A stretch of 64,000 nucleotides of DNA, from NCBI GenBank assembly GCA_963818685.1, contig CAWFTJ010000003.1, forward strand, positions 558,001 through 622,000, read 5' to 3'. This DNA comes from CAJCJE01 sp963818685 (GTDB lineage Bacteria > Actinomycetota > Actinomycetes > Mycobacteriales > Pseudonocardiaceae). The position numbers were made by a program, and so were the translations under genes. A model generated the notes under the pieces. That model did not search any database. It worked only from the letters and a program-made list of their open reading frames with translations, and was not told the origin of the DNA. Below are positions 58,531-64,000 of the stretch, piece after piece. Positions within the stretch are counted from its first letter, which is position 1; each line of letters opens with the position of its first letter.

Positions 58531-59853
58531 ATGGCGGGTGTGGCACCGTTGTCCAGCGTGACCCGGCAACTACGGGAACGTGACACTACGACGAATTCGG
58601 TCGTTGGTGGTCTTGGCGCCATGATCGGTGCCGGGGTTTTCGTCGGTCTTTCCCCCGCTGTCGGGCTCGCCGGCCGGTGGATGCTGGTCGGTCTCGCGGT
58701 CGCCGCGCTCACCGCGGTCTGCACCGCGTGCTCGACGACCGACCTGGCCCGCGCCTGTCCCGGTATCGGTGGCGGCTACCGCTACGCGCGTGACCTGCTC
58801 GGCCGCTGGCCGGGCCGGATGGCGGGCGGGGTCGGACTGCTCGGCCGGATCGCCGGCATCGCCGCGGTCGCCGGCTGCTTCGGCGCCTACGTCGTGCCGC
58901 AACGGCCACTGCTCGGCGCGCTCGGCGCGCTCGCGCTGGCCGTTGTCGCGGAGATCGCCTCGGTGCGGCTGCCGGTCCCGCTCGGTCGCGTGCTGGTCGG
59001 CCTCGTGCTGGTCGTGTTGGCCGTGGTGGTCGTCGCCTGCTTCGCGGTACCGGCAGTGCGGGTCGGCGCCGTGGTGCCGGACGGCGTGCCGGGCGCGGAC
59101 AATCCGGTCGAACTGCTGCCAGCGGCGGGCGTGCTGTTCTTCGGATTCCTCGGCGGCGCGGGAGGCAGCGCGGGAGGTGTTGTCGAACGCGGTGGCCGGG
59201 GCGGTAAACCGGGCGCCAAGGTCGTGGTTCCGGTGCTGATCCTGATCACGCTGGGCACCTATCTCGCGGTCGGCACCGCGCTGCTGCGCGAACTCGGACC
59301 GACCCGGACGGCGCTCTCACCCGCCCCGCTGCGCGACGCCCTTGCCGTCGCCGGCGCGTCCGCGCTCGCCCCGATCCTCACCGCCGGCATCGCCGCCGCC
59401 ACCATCAGCGGGCTGTTCGCCCTGGTCAGCGGTGCTCGGCAGACCGCGAAGGCAATGGCTGACGCGGGTGATCTGCCCGGTGTCCTCGGCACCGGCGGCA
59501 TCGAGCACACCGTCGTTGGCACGCTCGGCATCGGCGTGGTAGGTGCGGTCGCCGTGCTGCTGCTCAGCCCGGTCACCGCGATCGAACTGGCGGCGACCTG
59601 TGGGCTGTTCGCGGCCGCGTTCACCAACGCCGCCGCGCGACTGCTGGAACGTCACGAACGCGTCTGGCCTGCCCGCACCGCCTGCCTCGGTCTCGCCCTG
59701 TCCGTACTGCTGGTGATCGCCATGCCGCCGATCGCGCTGACGCTGTCCGTGCTGGCCATGGGCATCGGTGCGGCGATCGGACCACTGGTGTCGTTGCGGC
59801 GACACGGACCCGTGCACGCACCACCACGGCATGCCCGCGCATTGAAGATCTGA
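58531..59853 (+). CDS. APC-superfamily amino acid permease
   Basis: 440 residues from ATG 58531; ATG 58492 is possible. Twelve helices. The opening LRERDTTTNSVVGGLGAMIGAGVFVGLSPAVGLAG is the APC signature (GxIGxGIF), and LVSGARQTAKAMADAGDLP is the loop 8 pattern. GC-rich, no ligand-specific residues recognisable. It probably imports amino acids or amines. Eighteen bp upstream of gcvT on the same strand, so a glycine/serine-related transport role is possible. Confidence 0.82.
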   Translation: MAGVAPLSSVTRQLRERDTTTNSVVGGLGAMIGAGVFVGLSPAVGLAGRWMLVGLAVAALTAVCTACSTTDLARACPGIGGGYRYARDLLGRWPGRMAGGVGLLGRIAGIAAVAGCFGAYVVPQRPLLGALGALALAVVAEIASVRLPVPLGRVLVGLVLVVLAVVVVACFAVPAVRVGAVVPDGVPGADNPVELLPAAGVLFFGFLGGAGGSAGGVVERGGRGGKPGAKVVVPVLILITLGTYLAVGTALLRELGPTRTALSPAPLRDALAVAGASALAPILTAGIAAATISGLFALVSGARQTAKAMADAGDLPGVLGTGGIEHTVVGTLGIGVVGAVAVLLLSPVTAIELAATCGLFAAAFTNAAARLLERHERVWPARTACLGLALSVLLVIAMPPIALTLSVLAMGIGAAIGPLVSLRRHGPVHAPPRHARALKI

Positions 59854-59871
59854 ACAGGTAACGTCCGCGTC

Positions 59872-60963
59872 GTGCACAGTCCACTGCATGCCGCCCACGA
59901 GGCGCTCGACGCGAAGTTCGGCCCGTTCGGGGACTGGGAGATGCCCCTGGAGTACGCGGGCGGGGGCGTGGTCGCCGAGCACACCGCGGTGCGCGAGTCG
60001 GTCGGCGTCTTCGACGTCTCGCACCTGGGCAAGGCGCTGATCGCAGGTCCAGGCGCCGCCGAGTTCGCGAACACGCTGTTCACCAACGACCTGCGGCGCA
60101 TCGGACCGGGCCAGGCCCAGTACACGATGTGCTGCACAGAGGACGGCGGCGTCGTCGACGACCTGATCTGCTACCTCGTCGGCGAGGACGAGGTGTTCAT
60201 CGTGCCGAACGCCGCGAACAACGCCGAGATCGTCGCGCGACTGACCGCAGCGGCGCCGGAGGGCATCAGCATCACCAACCAGCACAACGACTTCGGCGTC
60301 ATCGCCGTGCAGGGCCCACGCTCCGCCGACGTGCTCACCGAGCTGGGCCTGCCGACCGAACTGGACTACATGGCGTTCGTCGACGCCGACTGGCGCGGGA
60401 GGTCCGTTCGGGTCTGCCGCACCGGCTACACCGGCGAACACGGCTACGAGCTGGTGCCGCGCAGCGCGGACGCGGTCGAACTGTGGGACGCGCTGCTCAC
60501 CGCCGCCCGGTCGCACGGCGGCCGCGCGGCCGGTCTCGGCGCGCGCGACACGTTGCGTACCGAGATGGGCTATCCGCTGCACGGCCACGAACTGTCCCGC
60601 TCGATCAGCCCAGTGCAGGCAGGCGCGACGTGGGCGGTCGGCTGGAAGAAGGACGCGTTCACCGGCCGCGACGCGCTGCTCGCCGAGCGCGCGGAAGGCC
60701 CGAAGCGGCGGCTGCGCGGGCTGCGCGCCATCGACCGCGGCATTCCCCGGCCCGGCATGCCGGTGCTGGACGCGGAGGGCAAACAGGTCGGCGAGACCAC
60801 GTCCGGCACGTTCTCGCCGACCCTCAAGGTCGGCATCGCGCTGGCCCTGATCGACTCGGCCGCGGGTGTCGAACCCGGCGCTGAACTCACCGTCGACGTG
60901 CGCGGCCGGTCACTGCGCTGCACCGTGGTCAAGCCGCCCTTCGTCGAACCGCACACTCGGTGA
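59872..60963 (+). CDS. gcvT: Aminomethyltransferase (glycine cleavage T protein)
   Basis: 363 residues from GTG. HAAHEALDAKFGPFGDWEMPLEYAGGGVVAEHTAVRESVGVFDVSHLGK, DDLICYLVGEDEVFIVPNAANNAEI, and YTGEHGYELVPRSADAVELWDALL fix the T-protein fold; GLGARDTLRTEMGYPLHGHEL carries the catalytic Asp and tetrahydrofolate residues. It receives the aminomethyl group from the lipoylated H protein. Stop overlaps the next gene start. gcvH and gcvP are not in the window. Confidence 0.95.
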   Translation: MHSPLHAAHEALDAKFGPFGDWEMPLEYAGGGVVAEHTAVRESVGVFDVSHLGKALIAGPGAAEFANTLFTNDLRRIGPGQAQYTMCCTEDGGVVDDLICYLVGEDEVFIVPNAANNAEIVARLTAAAPEGISITNQHNDFGVIAVQGPRSADVLTELGLPTELDYMAFVDADWRGRSVRVCRTGYTGEHGYELVPRSADAVELWDALLTAARSHGGRAAGLGARDTLRTEMGYPLHGHELSRSISPVQAGATWAVGWKKDAFTGRDALLAERAEGPKRRLRGLRAIDRGIPRPGMPVLDAEGKQVGETTSGTFSPTLKVGIALALIDSAAGVEPGAELTVDVRGRSLRCTVVKPPFVEPHTR

Positions 60964-61649
60964 GCCGAATCTGGCAGCCGGGCGAGACGTTCGTCCACCG
61001 GTTCCGGCGCACCGACGGCACCATCGGCCAGCACCATCCGCTGCGTGTGCTGCGCGACGACGGCACTACGGTGGTCGGCTGGCTGCCGGCGAACACGCCG
61101 ATCGTCAACACGCGGCTGCCCGACGGCCGCGACCCGCGTCAGGCGCCGATGGACGAGATGTTCCGGATGCCGCGCGTGCGGGTGCCCGGCACCTGGCACG
61201 GCACCGCGAACGTGCGGATGATCACCGAGGGCGAATGGTCGTCGGTATGGTGGTTCTTCACGCCGGACCTGGAGTTCACCGGCTGGTACGTGAACCTGGA
61301 AATCCCGTTGGGCCGCACCGACATCGGCACCGACCGGATCGACGGCGCGCTGGATGTGGCTGTCGCCCCCGACCGGACGTGGCGGTGGAAGGACGAGGAC
61401 GAGGCGGACGCCGCGGTCGACGCCGGCCGGATCAGCGCCGAGCAGTCGGCGAGGCTGCGCGCCGAGGGCGAGCGGGTGATCGCGCTGGCCGAGGCGGGCA
61501 CGTTCCCGTTCGACGGCACCTGGTGCGACTTCCGCCCCGACCCGGACTGGCCAGCCCCCGCGCTGCCGGCAGGCGTCTTCGAGCAGCCCTGCGTTTTCGA
61601 CCAACCCGGCGTCGTCGACCAACCCGGCGTCTTTGGCCAGCCCGACTGA
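60960..61649 (+). CDS. DUF402 family protein
   Basis: 229 residues from GTG overlapping the gcvT stop. DUF402 (beta-barrel) body: ANVRMITEGEWSSVWWFFTPDLEFTGWYVNLEIPLGRTDIGTDRIDGALDVAVAPDRTWRWKDEDEA. The last 30 residues contain three copies of a VF/V-x-QPG-like unit (VFEQPC, VFDQPG, VVDQPG, VFGQPD). DUF402 members hydrolyse nucleotides or pyrophosphate. Translational coupling to gcvT. Confidence 0.8.
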   Translation: MSRIWQPGETFVHRFRRTDGTIGQHHPLRVLRDDGTTVVGWLPANTPIVNTRLPDGRDPRQAPMDEMFRMPRVRVPGTWHGTANVRMITEGEWSSVWWFFTPDLEFTGWYVNLEIPLGRTDIGTDRIDGALDVAVAPDRTWRWKDEDEADAAVDAGRISAEQSARLRAEGERVIALAEAGTFPFDGTWCDFRPDPDWPAPALPAGVFEQPCVFDQPGVVDQPGVFGQPD

Positions 61650-61671
61650 TAAACAACTAGTTGTTTGTCAG
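61646..61671. terminator. Loop-less palindrome spanning two convergent stop codons
   Basis: CTGATAAACAACT / AGTTGTTTGTCAG pair over 13 bp with one G.T position. The TGA at 61647-61649 (DUF402) and the TGA of the minus-strand gene (61668-61670) lie inside the arms. Transcribed from either side it forms an AU-rich hairpin with a CUAG turn. Confidence 0.6.
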
Positions 61672-62039
61672 GGGCGAGAGGTGCGGATCAGCGCGTTGCG
61701 GTCCAGCGTCGCGGCCGTGGTGTTGATCGCGACCAGCACCGCGAACACGATCGCCAGCACGTGCCCTCCGGTGAACCACAGGCCGAAGGCTGCCGCAGCG
61801 AACACCACGGTCTTCACGGCCAGCACGCCGACCATGGGCGTGCGCACGGCGGATTTCGGCGCGGCGAACAGTCCCCATAGGACGATCGCGAGCAGCGGCG
61901 CGCCAACGCCCAACAACACATGGTCGGCCGTGTTGTCGCCGATGTGAAAGCCCCACCAGCTGATCGCCACCAGCGCGAGAATCTCGAACACGAACGCGAA
62001 ACCCTCGTTCAGCGCGTGTAATCCCTTGGGCACGCGCAC
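61668..62039 (-). CDS. YrdB/DUF2568 membrane protein
   Basis: 123 residues from GTG 62039 (five bases from the cobS stop). Four hydrophobic helices: GLHALNEGFAFVFEILALVAISWWGFHIG, HVLLGVGAPLLAIVLWGLFAAPKSAVRTP, GVLAVKTVVFAAAAFGLWFTGG, and VLAIVFAVLVAINTTAATL. It belongs to the YrdB family of small membrane proteins of unknown function. It is the last gene of the cobalamin operon by position. Confidence 0.75.
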   Translation of the reverse strand: MRVPKGLHALNEGFAFVFEILALVAISWWGFHIGDNTADHVLLGVGAPLLAIVLWGLFAAPKSAVRTPMVGVLAVKTVVFAAAAFGLWFTGGHVLAIVFAVLVAINTTAATLDRNALIRTSRP

Positions 62040-62040
62040 A

Positions 62041-62814
62041 TCATGCACCGCCCAGCGCACACCCGGCGAGCACGATCGCCGCGGTCAGCTCGCAGCCCGC
62101 GCCGAGCACGTCGCCGACGAGGCCGCCGAACCGGCGTCGCGTGTGGACGAACAAGCCGGCGATGACGAGCGCGGCGACCAGCACCGCGGCAGGCCCCTGC
62201 CACCAGCGTCCGGGCACCACGAAGACGCCGGCACCGGCCGCGGCCACCAACCAGGCCACCGCGACCAGGATCGGCTGGGTGCCCGCGACCAGCGCGCCGA
62301 ACCCCTGTGGCCGCGCCGCGACCACGCCGCGCCGGCACCCCCACACGAACGCGACCCGCCCGGCCGCGATCGCCAACCCCGCCGCCCACCAGCGACCGGT
62401 CTCCGCGAGCGCACCAAGGCTCGCCGCCTGCGCGCCGAGCACCACGATCAGCGTGACCACGCCGAACGGCCCGGCGCCGCCGTCCTTCATGACCGCGAGC
62501 GCCCGCTCCGGCGGGCCGTAACAGCCGAGGCCGTCCGCGGTGTCCGCCAGCCCGTCCACGTGCATGCCCCGGGTCAGCAGCGCGATGGCGCCGACGACGA
62601 GCAGGCCGGCCAGCAGCGCGGGCGCCCCGATCAGCGACAAACCGGCAAGCAGACCGGTCCCGAACGCGCCCAACGCCACGCCGACCAGTGGCGACAGCCC
62701 GATCGCCCACCCGGCCAATGCACGGTCGACCGGAACATCCGCGCCGAGCCGGACCGGCAGGACGGTCAGCAGGGACGCGGCGAACCGCAGTCCCGCGACC
62801 GGTTCAGGTCGCAT
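62041..62814 (-). CDS. cobS: Adenosylcobinamide-GDP ribazoletransferase
   Basis: 257 residues. Membrane enzyme with about seven helices; the family signature is in TRGMHVDGLADTADGLGCYGPPERALAVMKD. It joins adenosylcobinamide-GDP to alpha-ribazole, the last step of nucleotide-loop assembly of cobalamin. It overlaps cobT by 11 bp. Confidence 0.93.
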   Translation of the reverse strand: MRPEPVAGLRFAASLLTVLPVRLGADVPVDRALAGWAIGLSPLVGVALGAFGTGLLAGLSLIGAPALLAGLLVVGAIALLTRGMHVDGLADTADGLGCYGPPERALAVMKDGGAGPFGVVTLIVVLGAQAASLGALAETGRWWAAGLAIAAGRVAFVWGCRRGVVAARPQGFGALVAGTQPILVAVAWLVAAAGAGVFVVPGRWWQGPAAVLVAALVIAGLFVHTRRRFGGLVGDVLGAGCELTAAIVLAGCALGGA

Positions 62815-63895
62815 TGACCTCGTCGGCCGGGGTCTCGTCCTTGGCCTCTTCCGAGACGCCCGCGTCCGCGAACGTCGCCATCTCGGCCAGCGCCCTTGTC
62901 GCGCCCATGACCAGCGGCAGCGCGGTCACCGCGCCGGACCCCTCGCCGAGGCGCATGTCGAACTCCAGCAACGGAGTCAGCCCGAGATGGCCGAGGATCA
63001 GCGTGTGCGCCGGCTCGACCGAACGATGCCCTGCCCACCACCAGTCCCGCGCGCCCGGCGCGAGCCGGTCCGCGATCGCCGCCGCCGCGGTCACCACGAC
63101 GCCGTCCAGAATCACCGGTGTCTTGCGCACCGCGGCCTGCGCCAGGAAGCCGGCCATGGCCGCCAGGTCCGCGCCGCCGGCGATGCGCAGCAGCCCGCGC
63201 GGGTCGCTGTGCGCGGCCCGCGAGCGGCGCAGCGCGTCCCGGATCGCGGCCGCCTTGCGCATCCAGCCGTGGTCGTCGATGCCGGTGCCTCGCCCGACCA
63301 CCGTCACCGGCTCCGCCCCGACCAGCGACGCGATCAGCACCGAGGCAGGCGTGGTGTTGCCGATGCCCATGTCGCCCGCGATCAGCAGGTCTGCGCCGCC
63401 GTCGACCTCCTCGTCGGCGATGGCCTTGCCGGCCGCGATCGCCTGCTCGGTCTCGGCCTCGGTCAGCGCGTCCTCCCGGTCGATCGACCCGCTGCTCCTG
63501 CGCACCTTGAACCTGCGCACCGATTCCGGGGTGTCCGCGTCGACCGAGATGTCCTCGACCCGCACCGTCGCGCCCGCGTTCGCCGCGAGCACGTTGATCG
63601 CGGCGCCGCCGGCCAGGAAGTTCGCCACCATCTGCCCGGTGACCTCGCTCGGGTACGCGGACACGCCGTGCGCGGCGACGCCGTGGTCACCGGCGAACAC
63701 GACCACCCTCGGCCGCTGGAACGGCCGAGGCGGGCAGGTGCCCTGGCACGCGGCGACCCAGTTGCCGAGTTCCTCAAGCACGCCGAGCGAACCGGCGGGC
63801 TTGGTCAGCTGGGCCTGACGGGCCACCGCGGCCTGCCGCGCCGTCTCGTCCGGCGGCTGGACGGCGAACACACCGACGTTGTCCGGGACCGTCAT
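62804..63895 (-). CDS. cobT: Nicotinate-nucleotide-dimethylbenzimidazole phosphoribosyltransferase
   Basis: 363 residues. VVFAGDHGVAAHGVSAYPSEVTGQMVANFLAGGAAINVLA and LLIAGDMGIGNTTPASVLIASLVG are diagnostic; the C-terminal segment GHRSVEPAHTLILGHLGLTPLLEFDMRLGEGSGA carries the catalytic Glu. It makes alpha-ribazole phosphate for CobS. It overlaps cobS and follows the cobU fragment by 6 bp. Confidence 0.94.
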   Translation of the reverse strand: MTVPDNVGVFAVQPPDETARQAAVARQAQLTKPAGSLGVLEELGNWVAACQGTCPPRPFQRPRVVVFAGDHGVAAHGVSAYPSEVTGQMVANFLAGGAAINVLAANAGATVRVEDISVDADTPESVRRFKVRRSSGSIDREDALTEAETEQAIAAGKAIADEEVDGGADLLIAGDMGIGNTTPASVLIASLVGAEPVTVVGRGTGIDDHGWMRKAAAIRDALRRSRAAHSDPRGLLRIAGGADLAAMAGFLAQAAVRKTPVILDGVVVTAAAAIADRLAPGARDWWWAGHRSVEPAHTLILGHLGLTPLLEFDMRLGEGSGAVTALPLVMGATRALAEMATFADAGVSEEAKDETPADEVNAT

Positions 63896-63901
63896 GGCTT
63901 T

Positions 63902-64000
63902 CTACCTCCGAGGAGCCTTGTGTCGCGGGTTTCTCTTCAGCTGCATCGGGATGCCGGCCACCAGGAGCAGCACCTCGTCGCACTCTTCGGCAAGGCGCGC
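63902..64000 (-). CDS. cobU: Cobinamide kinase/guanylyltransferase, C-terminal fragment
   Basis: Only the last 32 residues are in the window, reading ARLAEECDEVLLLVAGIPMQL...; CDEVLLxVAGxPxxLK is the C-terminus of CobU/CobP. Its stop at 63902 lies 6 bp before cobT. The rest lies beyond the window edge. Assigned by that tail plus gene order cobU-cobT-cobS. Confidence 0.7.
   Translation of the reverse strand, partial: ARLAEECDEVLLLVAGIPMQLKRNPRHKAPRR

Noticed and set aside
1..64000. CRISPR arrays, insertion sequences, integrases, tRNA or rRNA genes
   Set aside because: No regularly spaced repeats, transposase-like proteins or conserved RNA sequences were seen; no computational scan was possible.

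Overview
The window is chromosomal DNA of a high-GC actinobacterium, most likely a member of the Pseudonocardiales. The evidence is strong G/C bias at third codon positions, many GTG and TTG starts, probable leaderless genes, F420-type oxidoreductases, many TetR/MerR/HxlR regulator-effector pairs, a mycobacterial-type fadE24-fadE23 pair, and the lipA / lipB / E2 (sucB) / lpd / pepA / gcvT / cobST core region. The genus cannot be fixed from sequence alone. No rRNA, tRNA, CRISPR array, insertion sequence or prophage was seen.

Layout. 0-9.5 kb: end of an MFS permease, a lipoprotein, two adjacent acyl-CoA dehydrogenases (fadE24/fadE23 type), two small surface or hypothetical proteins, a cytochrome P450 divergent from a tetR-hydrolase pair. 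9.5-13.7 kb: a yybP-ykoY-type (manganese) riboswitch in front of a Gdt1/TMEM165-family transporter, then the ectoine/5-hydroxyectoine cluster ectABCD, in which ectB carries two compensating one-base lesions. 13.9-19.4 kb: a broken cis-prenyltransferase gene, a hypothetical gene, and a zinc ABC transporter operon (znuA-znuC-two permeases, the first with a frameshift) behind a good Zur box. 19.5-28.5 kb: a flavoprotein monooxygenase divergent from znuA, an M50-type membrane protease, an aldo/keto reductase, a GH2 beta-galactosidase, a PPOX protein, an HxlR regulator facing a quinone-oxidoreductase-like gene, and a serine-glyoxylate-type aminotransferase. 28.5-37.8 kb: a DGPF-protein/ECF42 sigma factor pair, several regulator-effector pairs with visible operators, and MFS pumps. 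38-41.7 kb: an IspD-like cytidylyltransferase, a saccharopine-dehydrogenase-like protein, and a TetR/atypical-SDR pair.

41.7-64 kb is the conserved core. lipA and lipB (lipoate synthesis and transfer) are separated by about 8.7 kb of accessory genes: an SDR, a TetR pair, an LLM oxidoreductase, a hypothetical, a short P450 with a polyprenyl diphosphate synthase, and an Rrf2 regulator with an MFS pump. After lipB come a TIGR01777 epimerase, the two-lipoyl-domain E2 sucB, lpd, pepA, an APC-type permease, gcvT, a DUF402 gene, and the end of a cobalamin operon (cobU fragment-cobT-cobS-yrdB). lipA, lipB, sucB, lpd and gcvT form a lipoate-centred functional group.

The items most worth a second look are the cluster of five coding lesions confined to 11.1-17.3 kb (ectB, uppS-like, znuB), the Zur box shared with a divergent flavoprotein, the Mn riboswitch with a visible switching helix, the P450/prenyl-synthase pair without a terpene cyclase, the SDR lacking its catalytic Tyr/Lys, and several duplicated operator motifs that link regulators to their targets.
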